A stretch of DNA of 54,473 bases, from positions 1-54,473 of the forward strand of contig JADRCO010000103.1 in NCBI GenBank assembly GCA_021464525.1, read 5' to 3'. Below are positions 34,797 to 45,374 of the stretch, piece after piece. The position numbers were made by a program, and so were the translations under genes. Within the stretch, counting starts at the first letter, position 1; every line of letters begins with the position of its first letter. The notes beneath the pieces are model-generated. The model saw nothing but the letters and a program-made list of their open reading frames with translations, ran no database searches and was not told where the DNA came from. The DNA comes from Rhizophagus sp. LPA8_4_AMF. Taxonomy: Eukaryota; Glomeromycota; Glomeromycetes; Glomerales; Glomeraceae.

Positions 34797-35483
34797 TATT
34801 AAAACGTAATAAAATAAATAAAATAATTTTATTTGTTGGCCGGGGAGAGTAAAAATAATGTTCAAAATGAAAATTCAAATAAAGGATTATTATTATTTAT
34901 ACTTATTTATTTCTTAAAATTAGGTTTTAAATAATTCATTAGACTTTTTTCTTCTCTTGTCAAAAATATATTTTTTAAAAAGTGTTTTTTTATACATCCG
35001 ATATAAAAGAAATTTTTTATATTAAAAATTTTCGAAGAGTGGAGGGGAGAAGGTAAATAATCTAAAAGTAAGTAAATATATCGACAACCTTTGAACGCCT
35101 TTTAATGTTTTGTTAATCAAATTCGGATTAATATATTTATATAATTTTTTTTTAACGAAGATCCTCCCATAATAAAATCATTTTTGTCATTAATTCATAA
35201 GAAAATAAGAAAAATATTTCAGTAGTAAATTCGAAAAAAAAACTTGAAATTAGCCTATTGTCGTACTAACTGCTAAATGAATTTCTTTGTAACTATTTTA
35301 TAAACATTACTTATCAATAGTGTCACCATTAAATAAAATTCTCTTTCTATTCAAAAATCATTTCTAAATTAAGAAAAATTCTATTTTAATGAGTAATGAG
35401 TCTCAATAAATAGATGATTTACAGTTCAGTTCATTTTAAGTAGTTACACGTAATTTTTTTTGCAAGACTAAAAATTTTTTAAC
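34797..35483. other. Intergenic upstream of the Reeler-like gene
   Basis: AT-rich with T-runs. No gene or repeat recognised. Confidence 0.4.
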
Positions 35484-35591
35484 ACCCAGTGCGGGGTCGA
35501 ACCCGCGGTTCCACGCGGGCTAATCTCAAGGGCCATGGAATACTAAACATTAATCCGCGCGTGGCGTTCTAACCAACTGAATTAACTGGGC
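35484..35591 (-). tRNA. tRNA-like gene with intron, copy 0 (diverged)
   Basis: The minus strand starts GCCCAGTTAATTCAGTTGG and ends ACTGGGT (acceptor 7 bp including G-T). D-arm ATTC..GAAC; anticodon stem CCACG/CGTGG is perfect. The T-arm GCGGGTTCGACCCCGC has a 6-base loop, one short of normal. About 37 extra bases sit in the anticodon region. The anticodon cannot be read safely because no U precedes it. Possibly a decayed relative of the array at 36477-38652. Confidence 0.5.
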
Positions 35592-36250
35592 AATTTATTT
35601 ACTTTTATAATAAATATATGATCAACGATTTCAATTAACCGCAGCAAAAAAAAAAATTAAATTATAATTATAAACAGAATTTACCGGACGATTAATTTAT
35701 TAGTCTAGATAGCATAAAATTATCACTAAAAAAAGTAAACGTATAATAATATTTCTATGGACAATAAATTATTCGTTAAGGAGTAGTATCATGATGATAA
35801 TGATTAATCGCACATTGGCAAAAGAAGCAACGAGATTTTAAATAATGTTCTTAATCGTATATTAAAACATGAATTATTATTTAGTTTTCACATTGCATTT
35901 CACAATTTTTGCAGTAAAATCAACCTTATTTTACAAAGATTAATTTGCGAGTAGTCATTAAGTAAATTTATTGTAATTTTTATATTGCTGAAATGCTAAT
36001 TCTGGCCGAAACATGTTGAATCTGGCCGGAATTAAATTCGCACTTGTGAAGCACATTTTATACAAAAAAGCTCAAGAGCTGGATAGAACTAAGGTGTTCA
36101 TTCTATCAATCGTGCATTTATAATAGGCTTATACAATACAAGAGATACTTTTTGTGGAGTGAGTTTATTTATTAGTAGCGTAATCATATCTGATATAGAG
36201 AAATTTATATCCGTAAAAGATGTTATATTAATGCGATATCGTAATTAACT
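35592..36250. other. Intergenic with TGGCCGAAA motifs
   Basis: About 35998-36040: GCTAATTCTGGCCGAAACAT and GAATCTGGCCGGAATTAAAT as direct repeats. The same TGGCC(G/A)(A/G)AAT words recur at 39290-39325 and 52788-52848. No gene. Confidence 0.4.
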
Positions 36251-36397
36251 GCAGAAAACAAACTATTTGTTTTTTTTAAAAAAATACACATTTAATGAAA
36301 CTTTTCATTATTGCTATAAATAATTTATATAATGAAGATTTAAATATGTTATCTTATAACTATAAACACATAGAAAACGTTAACTTATTGGAGATTA

Positions 36398-36432
36398 CTG
36401 CGGCTAATGAAATTACCTATTATTAGTCGCAG
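36398..36432. other. Conserved stem-loop beside each tRNA-like gene
   Basis: CTGCGGCTAAT (36398-36408) pairs with ATTAGTCGCAG (36422-36432) with one mismatch. Same stem at about 37015-37048, 37751-37786 and 38488-38522, always about 45 bases downstream of the tRNA terminator (minus strand). Confidence 0.6.
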
Positions 36433-36476
36433 CAAAATAAGAAATCTTTTTAAGAAAAATTATACACAAAAAAAAA

Positions 36477-36580
36477 GCCCAGTGCAGGAATTGAACCCGC
36501 GTTTCCACGGTGGGCATTCTTATAAATATAAGAACGCCCGTAAATAGGTTTGGCGTTCTAACCAACTGAACTAACCGGGC
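36477..36580 (-). tRNA. tRNA-like gene with hairpin intron, copy 1
   Basis: Cloverleaf on the minus strand: acceptor GCCCGGT/ACTGGGC, D-arm GTTC-AGTTGGTTA-GAAC, T-arm GCGGG-TTCAATT-CCTGC, then a T-run (Pol III terminator). B-box GGTTCAATTCC is canonical. The anticodon stem is weak (CCAAA against CGTGG, diverged from CCACA in the other copies). About 32 bases in excess form a hairpin GGGCGTTCTTATA/TATAAGAATGCCC with one G-T pair. If the loop follows the D-arm directly, it reads CC-TAT-T, i.e. Ile(UAU) with C at position 33, which is unusual. Confidence 0.6.
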
Positions 36581-37091
36581 GATTTATTTGCTATGTATCT
36601 ATTTTATAAGATGAATATAATTCTTAAATCTCATTCATAGTTGAAATGAATCCATATTGTAATTTGTATAATATATATTATCCACAGTTACATTTTCAGA
36701 CCGTGAAATTTATAGGGAAATAAAGGTGACCAACTGAGCTAACTAGGCGTTATTATAGTGTATTATTTAATATTGAATAATGTATTTCCTATGTGATAAA
36801 ATAAAATATAAAAGATAGCGTATTATTAATCAATATATAGTATTTCGTGAAGTGCCGCAGCAAAAGAAGCAATTTTTTTTAAAAAAAAATCTACATTTAA
36901 TGATTATTGTTATAAATAATTTGTATAATGAATATTTTTAAATGCACATATAAATCATTATCCTATAACTATAAACTTATAGAAACGTTAATTCTGAAAT
37001 TATAATCTGAGATTACTGCGGCTAATGAAATATATTTAATTAGTCGCAGCAAATAAGAAATTTTTTTTAAAAAAATTGTATACAAAAAAAA

Positions 37092-37191
37092 GCCCAGTGC
37101 AGGAATTGAACCCGCGTTTCCACGGTGGATATTCTTAAGTATAAGAGCATCATAATCGGTGTGGCGTTCTAACCAACTGAACTAACCGGGC
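37092..37191 (-). tRNA. tRNA-like gene with hairpin intron, copy 2
   Basis: Acceptor, D-arm and T-arm as in copy 1; anticodon-arm stem CCAC/GTGG; intron-like insert about 28 bases with hairpin GATGCTCTTA/TAAGAATATC (one G-T, one mismatch). The loop reads CC-GAT-T, so a formal Ile(GAU) with no U33. T-run follows the 3' end. Identical to copy 3. Confidence 0.6.
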
Positions 37192-37828
37192 GATTTATTT
37201 GCTGTGTATCTATTAAATATTTATTTTATGGGATGAATCATGTATATTTGATGACCAATTAAATACTTAAATTTCATACATAGTTGAAATGAATCCAAAT
37301 GATTCATATTGTAATTAACCGCAATAATAGTGTGTATAATATATATTATCCACAATCTTACATTTTCTGACCGTGAAATTAGGGAAATTAAGAACTAATC
37401 AGGCGGTATTATAGTGTATTATTTAATATTGTTAATGTATTTTCCTATGTGATAAAATAAAATATAAAAGATGGCATATTATTAATACGTGAAAAGATAT
37501 CTATTTATCGTCTGATATTTCGCTAATAATCAACATATCAGATATAGTATTTCGTGACGTACGGAGTCACGCACCGCAGGTCCGCAGAAAAAGAAGCAAT
37601 GTTTTTTTTAAAAAAAAATACATATTTAATTGAACTTTCATTATTGTTATAAATAATTTGTATAATGAATATTTTAAATGCACATATAAATCATTATCTT
37701 ATAACTATAAACTTATAGAAACGTTAATCTGAAATTACAATCTGAGATTACTGCGGCTAATGAAATATATTTTAATTAGTCGCAGCAAAATAAGAAATTT
37801 TTTTTAAAAAAATAGTATACAAAAAAAA

Positions 37829-37928
37829 GCCCAGTGCAGGAATTGAACCCGCGTTTCCACGGTGGATATTCTTAAGTATAAGAGCATCATAATCGGTGTG
37901 GCGTTCTAACCAACTGAACTAACCGGGC
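37829..37928 (-). tRNA. tRNA-like gene with hairpin intron, copy 3
   Basis: By eye identical to copy 2 over all 100 bases and through about 400 bases of its upstream (higher-coordinate) flank. Part of the 736-737 bp tandem duplication. Confidence 0.6.
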
Positions 37929-38564
37929 GATTTATTTGCTGTGTATCTATTAAATATTTATTTTATGGGATGAATCATGTATATTTGATGACCAATTAAA
38001 TACTTAAATTTCATACATAGTTGAAATGAATCCAAATGATTCATATTGTAATTAACCGCAATAATAGTGTGTATAATATATATTATCCACAATCTTACAT
38101 TTTCTGACCGTGAAATTAGGGAAATTAAGAACTAATCAGGCGGTATTATAGTGTATTATTTAATATTGTTAATGTATTTTCCTATGTGATAAAATAAAAT
38201 ATAAAAGATGGCATATTATTAATACGTGAAAAGATATCTATTTATCGTCTGATATTTCGCTAATAATCAACATATCAGATATAGTATTTCGTGACGTACG
38301 GAGTCACGCACCGCAGGTCCGCAGAAAAAGAAGCAATGTTTTTTTTAAAAAAAAATACATATTTAATTGAACTTTCATTATTGTTATAAATAATTTGTAT
38401 AATGAATATTTTAAATGCACATATAAATCATTATCTTATAACTATAAACTTATAGAAACGTTAATTCTGAAATTACAATCTGAGATTACTGCGGCCAATG
38501 AAATATATTTAATTAGTCGCAGCAAATTGGAAATTTTTTTAAAAAAAATTGCACCAAAAAAAAA

Positions 38565-38652
38565 GCCCAGTGCAGGAATTGAACCCGCGTTTCCACGGTT
38601 GATATTCTTACGTATAGAACATTTATAATAGGTGTGGCGTTCTAACCAACCG
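38565..38652 (-). pseudogene. Truncated tRNA-like copy 4
   Basis: The T-arm, 3' acceptor strand, intron-like hairpin and D-arm 3' half match copies 1-3 (loop CC-TAT-T). The 5' acceptor strand and first part of the D-stem are replaced by unrelated sequence (ACGGTTGGTTAGAAC preceded by ACTGATCAA). It marks the broken end of the array. Confidence 0.65.
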
Positions 38653-39069
38653 TTTGATCAGTATTTGTACTTTTTATATTTTTGAAAGTATACTGTAAAT
38701 ATATGCTTGTGGCGTAAAATATTTTCATTAGTTATAACGGTGGGTTATATACGTATTATTTATTGAAATTGTTCTATTTCCTACGCCATTAATATCATAA
38801 TTGAATTCCTGAATTGAAAAATAACAAGCAAATTTAGTTAATATCTTTGTACCTCCTCTAATTCCATAATATTGTACCAGAAACTATAAATAATTTCTTT
38901 TAGATTTACTTAAAAAATCATGTATTAAAATGTGAGTAGCTAATAATAATCGGCAAATATACTAGTGTTAGTAACACAGATACACGGACCACTTATCACG
39001 ATAAACCGCGGCAAAATAATTTTTTTTAACAAAATATACCCGTTCAGAACTTACTTCGTTTAAATACAC
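38653..39069. other. Flank of the tRNA array
   Basis: AT-rich; one further CCGCGGCAAAATAATTTTTT near 39006, resembling the unit-start motif. No gene. Confidence 0.35.
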
Positions 39070-39512
39070 AGGCAATCGGATCTTCGATAAATCGGATCTG
39101 GTGTTACAGTATTTCGGATTTTTCTTCCGGAACCAAAGATATGCTGGTAAAGTCGCGATTTATTTTATGAATCGGACTTGATTCTATATCAAAAAATTTT
39201 TGATATATCGGATTTTTCCTAATTTTGCATTAATTTATCCTTTTTTAACATACCTTTATATTACTATAATTTTAAAAAAGCTTAATTCCAGCCGAAATGA
39301 TTAATTTCGACCAGAATCAAGATTAATCATTTTATACCAAAATTCTCAATCAAAGTTTAAAAATAGCTTTATTTTCCTGTAAACTTTGCTACATCAGATT
39401 CTAATAATTTTTATATAAAATCCAGTGTAAGAAAATTTTTTGGTATACCGGATATCCTGATATACCGGATATTTTCTCTGGAACCAATAATCCGATTTAT
39501 CGCGATCGCCTA
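39070..39512. mobile_element. Inverted-repeat element with GATAAATCGGAT termini
   Basis: Left end GGCAATCGGATCTTCGATAA then ATCGGAT. The right end in reverse complement is GGCGATCGCGATAAATCGGA, then TTATTGGTTCCAG. GGAACCAAAGATAT (left, 39139) and GGAACCAATAATCC (right, 39480) also occur. Internal palindromes: TATATCAAAAA/TTTTTGATATA (39185-39207) and CCGAAATGATTAATTTCGAC (39292-39311). About 440 bp, non-coding; MITE-like. Target-site duplication not determined. Confidence 0.55.
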
Positions 39513-41706
39513 TCTTTTAGAAATAGCATTCGGTAATGATAAAGGATTCAAATAATAGGTCATTTAAATCATTTACACATGTGAAATATCTTATTATTTT
39601 CTTTTTCAGTTTAAACAAATGCTAAATTATAGTGATATTATCACATTTATAAAATGTTACGTTAAAAAGATTTCTTTGCGTAACATTTTTTTAGAATTAT
39701 AATTTTACCCGTCTCAAACCTAACTAAAAAACAAAGCCACATCATCAAACCATATATTTTATTTATCTAACATAATTATAAACATATTTAATAATTTCTA
39801 TTCTTAGGGATGTTTTGAAATTTACTTTGAATAAATATTTTAACTTCCATTTTGCTGTTTCATAATCAGCAAGATTTACATTCTTCCAGCTGTGAGATAA
39901 TTGCTAATAAATGTTTATTTCTTTCGTTAACAAATTGATAATTCTGTTTATACAAGTTTCAGACCATGGAAATTATCTTTGTATGTATTCTTCTTTGTAA
40001 ATTACAAATCACCACCATTTTTCATAAATAATAGAGAAATTGACGATTATAATCGGAGAAAAATGAGCTTATTTAAGTATGGTAAAGCTATATGAAAACG
40101 TCATACTTGATTTTAATTTATTCCATTTCTTAATTTTTCATTTATGAAACTTGGATAAAAAGGGTGCGGATATTTCCCTTTTTTTTTGTCTAAAGTATTT
40201 ACGTTGGAAAATGCGTAATTCAATGACAATGATAGTCAACTACTGTTATGTTCGTAAAAAATTGTATATTGAAATATGAACAAAGTATCCTTTATCAATT
40301 CGAAGTTACTTCGTTATACAGTATGATCAATGAATATTACATAACAGATAACATATTTCACGTATCGTGATTAACCGCACCAAAAAAAGCAAATTGAATT
40401 ATCTAGAAGGTTTACTTGAATTATCAAATTGGATATTTTAAGATTAAATTTCATCATAGGACTTACTGTTCGACTAAATTAAACTACCACGCATGTGATT
40501 TGTCGTACAATAAAAAAAATTGTAAGACAAATATAATATATACTGTATATGCGTGGAATCGAAACGATATGAAATGTGGCGTTATGTGATCATTCATTTT
40601 TTTTTATTCATCATAGTGCATAAAACGGAAAGTCCATAGAGTTTATTTACTCAGCATACAAATCATCAGTAATCAGTATTACAAAAAAAAAGGAGGTATA
40701 TAATCAAAAAAAGGGGCTAATATGCGAGGTGACGTCAGAAGGAAAATTACATGAGTTACGTCTAAATTAAAATACTATTCTTCATTAACTCCATAGTAAT
40801 ACGAAATTAGCGATGCTCAAATATCAAATCAATTATTCAAATTCTTTGATTTTTATGTCGATAATCGATGCGTGATGTTTAATAACGTGGATTGTGACTG
40901 TTGTACTGGACAAATCCAGTGATTATCCACACAGGACTATCCCACTACTTGTACCAATCAAGTGATAGCACTGCGGCAAAATCTAGTGATTCTATACAGT
41001 ATACTGCTGCGACTATTGCGTGCAGTATGAATAGAACGCAAACGCTATTAACAACTGCTTAATTATCATGCCCTTGAAACAATCCAAATATATTGGCATC
41101 TCAAAAAAAAAATTGGTTCACAATACATAAATTTTTTTTTTTTTTTTAAAAAAAAAAAAGTCCTGAATGTTTAAATTTATTTCTATAAAAAAATCATGTA
41201 CAATTTTTGATGATATATTATAACTTATTAATTAAAAAATTTACATCATAAAATGGAAAGGTGTGGATAAAGTTGAGCTTTGTCGCTTACACTCAAGTGG
41301 CGTTGCATAAAATGTAATCTTAAAATTATCTTAAAATTTCCTTACAACCTTTTTTAAATTTTTTTTTTTGTTTATACTTTTGAATGTGAGTAAAATATAC
41401 AACCGGGTTTATTTTTATCCGTAAATATGCAAAGATAAATGAATATACGACAAATAAAGAAGTTGAAAATGTTTTTTTTTTTTTTTTTGCCATTACACAA
41501 ATCCGATAAATAAAATACGGGCCTAAGCCTAAAAAAATTCGAAAAATGAAAATCACGACATATTATTAATTGAAGTCGAATGATTTTTTTTGCCATTACA
41601 AATCCGATAAATAAAATATGAGCCTAAGCCTAAAAAATTCGAAAAAATGAACATCACGAAAAATTTTTCGGTAACGTTTTTTTAACCAAATATGGAATTT
41701 CAGATA
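39513..41706. other. Gene-poor intergenic region
   Basis: No exon recognised. Holds a T-run/A-run junction at about 41131-41159 and a ~65-bp direct duplication at 41488-41550 and 41591-41655 (TGCCATTACA...AATCCGATAAATAAAATA...GCCTAAGCCTAAAAAA), period about 103. The frames at 41326-41596 lie over this duplication and are not genes. Confidence 0.45.
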
Positions 41707-42498
41707 TCACTCCCATGAAAGTTGATTGATGTTATCAGAAACATCGAAATCACATAATTCATCGAATATTGCAATGCAAGATTCAAAATTATTGCACCAA
41801 CCATTTTCATTTACATCATAATAATTGAATGAATAACTAGAAGATACAGGAGATACGGGAGATGCAGAAGGTACGGGAGATAAAGAAGGTACGGGAGACG
41901 CAGAAGGTACGGGAGATGCAAAAGGTACAGAAGATATTGGAACGAAAGGAAGATAGAAATCTGTTGATAGTTCATCATAAGCTGATATTGTTTGACTATC
42001 AAATTCTGCTGAGTGAGACCAATCAGAAGAAACATCAGCCACATTTCCCACATCAGTTACATTGGGTAAAGGATTTTCATTATTATTGTTATCATCATCA
42101 TCCACATTAGTTTGATATTCGAAAATGAATTTAGGACGAATAATATGATAAGGATTATTTTGTTCATTCTTAAATTGTTCGTTTAAAAGTTTTTGAATTT
42201 CCTTTTCAATATTCTTGTAATAATCTTTGACATTATTTGGCTCATTTGACCAAAAAATACCGGCCCATTTGCTAACTTTTACCATTTGATCATTATAATT
42301 CTCCAATTTCAATTGTCTTACAAACTGTTGTCTATAAATAAAAAATGAATTTGGAGATCTAAAGTATGCTCTAGAAAGTGGTCTACTACGAAGGAATTCT
42401 TCTGCCGTTATTTTTGGTGGAAATGGCATTTTAATTTTTGGTATATCTGCCGGAAGATTTGATAACGAAGTTTTCCTTGAAGAAGGTGATCTTGGCAT
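41707..42498 (-). CDS. HMG-box protein, MATA-HMG type
   Basis: Single exon, 263 residues. The HMG box spans about residues 38-112: RPLSRAYFRSPNSFFIYRQQ, then QLKLENYNDQMVKVSKWAGI, FWSNEPNNVKDYYKNIEKEI. The aromatic and basic pattern (NSFFIYR, SKWAGIFWSNE, YYKNIEKE) is that of the MAT-type HMG transcription factors that are greatly expanded in Rhizophagus. A disordered Asn/Asp-rich linker follows. Residues about 187-225 form a Ser-Pro-Val-Pro repeat (SASPVPS units, encoded by an 18-bp minisatellite), and the tail is acidic. It is probably a sequence-specific DNA-binding regulator; whether it relates to mating type cannot be told here. Start chosen at the only upstream ATG, after an A-rich leader. 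Confidence 0.85.
   Translation of the reverse strand: MPRSPSSRKTSLSNLPADIPKIKMPFPPKITAEEFLRSRPLSRAYFRSPNSFFIYRQQFVRQLKLENYNDQMVKVSKWAGIFWSNEPNNVKDYYKNIEKEIQKLLNEQFKNEQNNPYHIIRPKFIFEYQTNVDDDDNNNNENPLPNVTDVGNVADVSSDWSHSAEFDSQTISAYDELSTDFYLPFVPISSVPFASPVPSASPVPSLSPVPSASPVSPVSSSYSFNYYDVNENGWCNNFESCIAIFDELCDFDVSDNINQLSWE
41830..41945. repeat. Coding minisatellite in the HMG gene
   Basis: 18-bp units such as GGTACGGGAGATGCAGAA, repeated about six times with small changes; on the coding strand they give Ser-Ala-Ser-Pro-Val-Pro. Unit number may vary between strains. Confidence 0.7.
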
Positions 42499-44020
42499 GT
42501 TTTAGTCAATTAAATAAGAAAGGCTTTTAAAAAAAAAAGTGATGATATTTTGTATAAATTTTTTTTTTACAAAAAAAAATCTTTGCAAGTTATCGTCTTA
42601 TCGAGAAAAAAATTAATTCAATTTATACATTTTCTGGAGTTTTCAACCCCGTTGTGGCTGACGATATGTCGATGATGATCAATTTTATTTAGATCGTTAC
42701 ACTAAGTCGAATAAGCCATAATTAATTTATTACCTATATAGGTATGTAATATATTTCAACGAATATTAATTTTTATAACAATGTTAAATAATGTAATGAA
42801 AGATCCTTAATGAATTTAATAAATAGAAAATCCTTTCTTACATTATTTACATTGTTATAATAATTAAGATAACAATACTTTTCCAAAAATGGGAGGGTTT
42901 AACAATAAATTTTAGGAATTTGTATTATAAATATTATAATAATACGCGAACTTGATCTTAAAATATTTTTGGTCGGCTTTAAGAAAATTTTTTTTTTTTT
43001 AGTCAAAATTTTAATTATTAACATACTTCTTTTAACACATTTCTTTTTAAAGTCTACAAGAATAATTTAATAACTCCGAGTTCTTTGTGGCAAAGTTAAA
43101 AATTTTTCTTAAAGTCTCGGCCGCACTTATTGGAAGGTGTAACATTTAATAATAAACTTTAAAAAAATTAAGAATGTTAATGCAAATCTTATTGCTGCAT
43201 ATCATTCTGTAGGAAAATTATTAATTGTGAAGATACAATTTTTGAATTATAATGACGTCAATTCAATAAGATTAAATTCTTATCTATTCTTTAGGTAATT
43301 AAATGTTTGTAACAATTTGATATTTTAAGAAGTAAAGGAAAATCCAAAAGAAAACCTCCTAATGAGTTTCAAATTATTTTGATCTAAAATTTTCTTCGAC
43401 AGAGAAAAAGATCATTTGATTACGTTTGTACGACAAAGATCCTATTATAGTGGATTTATATAGTCATGTACGATGTAAATCACTTCTAGAACAACGTTCT
43501 ATCAAAGAATAATTCCGTCATGACAATTAATTAATCATAATATAAATAAATAATGATTAATTTCGAGTCAAATTTAACCGGTTTTTTTCATTTTTTTGGA
43601 TATCTTTACTCGAATTAAATTGTTCCCTTAATATTTGCAACAAAACTACTGCAAAGTAATCTTTGATATTAATTTCCTTTTCTGACAAGTGGCAAAAACA
43701 AAAAATTCTAAAAAAAATCCTTAATTTATTATATAATATATTTCATTAAGTAATTTTGCATGAAAAAATTATTAAATATTTCGGTCTTGAACCGATATTT
43801 GCCCATTCACATGAAAGTATTATAAGACTATAATGCTAGAAATCAAAAAGAAAAAGATAAAGAAAAAGAAAAAAAAAAAATATTATTAATATCGTTTAAA
43901 TAGACATATACATTGACTGAACATTATCAATTGAGTGAAAAATCATTGTGCTTTATTATAATTAGATTTCTGCATTATGATGATCAAATTTGCAACAAAG
44001 AAATTGCGGGCGGGTGAATT
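42499..44020. other. Gene-poor intergenic region
   Basis: AT-rich; no exon, tRNA or clear repeat recognised beyond A- and T-runs. Confidence 0.4.
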
Positions 44021-44550
44021 TTACTGATATTTTCCGGAATGTTCCGTCAATTCTGGATGCTGTGACGCAAAAAGTTTATCTTTTTGATCGTATCACTTTA
44101 CTTTTGGTACTATTGGTTAATACAAGAGGCACTAAGACAAGAAAGTAACACAAGGGTAGTTAATGTGGCGAATTTGGATAATCATACGAAAATAAGTCAA
44201 TAAATGGATTAATTGAAATTTCTAAGTGGAATCCAGTTTCTGTCCGGATTTTCCGGTTCTATAACCCGTAGTCCGATAAAAAAAAAAAAATTACAGATTC
44301 GGGCCGAATTTTTAAAATTAAAATATCCAAATTTATATAACAGTTTCGTAAAATGGATAAATAATTTGTTCCGAATTACCGCCGAGATGCTTTGGAAGTC
44401 CAGTGTTCAAAATTGGATGTGCGGAATGTGCGCTCCGCACATGACCTTGAAATTCGCTCACAAACTGTGGCATAATGATCCATGACTCCATGTGTGCTAA
44501 GTCACACACATTCCTTTTGAATTTTGAACAACTACTTTGGAACGTCGTGG
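44021..44550. mobile_element. Possible inverted-repeat element
   Basis: TCCGGAAT and TCCGGATTTTCCGG words (44033, 44242) lie on one side. At 44393-44440 (AGTCCAGTGTTCAAAATTGG ... GGAATGTGCGC) an inverted partner at 44505-44545 (ACACATTCCTTTTGAATTTT, then GAACAACTACTTTGG) can be paired over GTTCAAAATT and GGAATGTG. GTGCGGAATGTGCGCTCCGCAC is itself near-palindromic. The frame at 44213-44485 crosses it and is not a gene. Confidence 0.35.
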
Positions 44551-45374
44551 CTTAAACATTTTCAGTAATTAAAATTAAAATTACAATTAATCTAATCCAA
44601 ATATTTCTTAATAGATTTTCCTTTTATTAAATAACAAATAATTTTTAATAATTTTAAGATATAAAAATAAATTATCTGGATACAATTGTATTCTATAATT
44701 TTCGGATTTAAAAATTTTGGAGTTCCTGAAGGACCTCGTTGTAGATCAAATTTTTAGTACTATTGAATATAATATAATCTTGTACGAATTTTACTAATTA
44801 ATATATGCTATTATCACCGCAAGGTTCCGTGCTCAGGGCCCTCGCAGAAAATATTGGAAAAATGGATAAATCACGTGGCATAAACGTAATTCCTGTTTTG
44901 TGTTTGTAGATTGCCTTACTTGTGTAATTAATCATTCCGACAACCTAAAAATAAAAATTTGTTTAATCTAACATTTTCTTTTAAATCGAGAACTACTAAG
45001 AGGTTCGTTCATCGAATTCATCTGATTATGTTAGCTTTTGAGCCGGTACTCTAAATTTTAAGAAATATTTAACGAGCCTCCAACTGTGAGTCTAGTGCGT
45101 GTTGAAAATTAGAAAGTTGATATAATAAATTTGTGTAATATTTATTCTTTTTTAATAAAAAAAGAATACCATATATTGACGGCAAGATATAACGGGCGTG
45201 ACACGTAATCCTATGATCAACAAGATTACAGAATTACGGAAAGTTGCCAAACTTGGTTAAATTCGGAGTCATGGACCCGTTTAATTGTGTATATAATTGG
45301 TTCCGAAATTCCCAAATAATAATTTCCTTTTTTTTTTTTTTTTTTTTATTTGAAAAAAAAAAAAAAAAAAAAAC
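44551..45374. other. Upstream region of T8
   Basis: No gene seen. A long T-run (45329-45347) followed by an A-run directly precedes the T8 ATG. The CATGTGA motif of T1-T6 is not found here. Confidence 0.4.

Larger units (their letters stand above)
36251..38652. repeat. Tandem array of ~0.6-0.74 kb tRNA-containing units
   Basis: Four units start near 36251, 36850, 37577 and 38313, each beginning CGCAG.AAA..AGAAGCAAT plus a T-run/A-run junction. Each then carries TATAAATAATTTGTATAATG-like DNA, a stem-loop (CTGCGGCTAAT/ATTAGTCGCAG), the tRNA-like gene, and a flank ending in GTATTTCGTGA. The offset of the last three tRNAs is 737 and 736 bases; the second and third units are nearly identical, while the first is ~120 bases shorter and diverged. 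A second, eroded tRNA 5' half lies at 36726-36750 (minus: GCCTAGTTAGCTCAGTTGGT). Confidence 0.8.

Noticed and set aside
38395-38628. 77-codon plus-strand frame
   Set aside because: It runs antisense through tRNA-like copy 4 and the unit flank; not coding.
41811-42110. Frames at 41811-42053 (-) and 41862-42110 (+)
   Set aside because: Shadows of the HMG gene minisatellite; the HMG frame has a recognisable domain.
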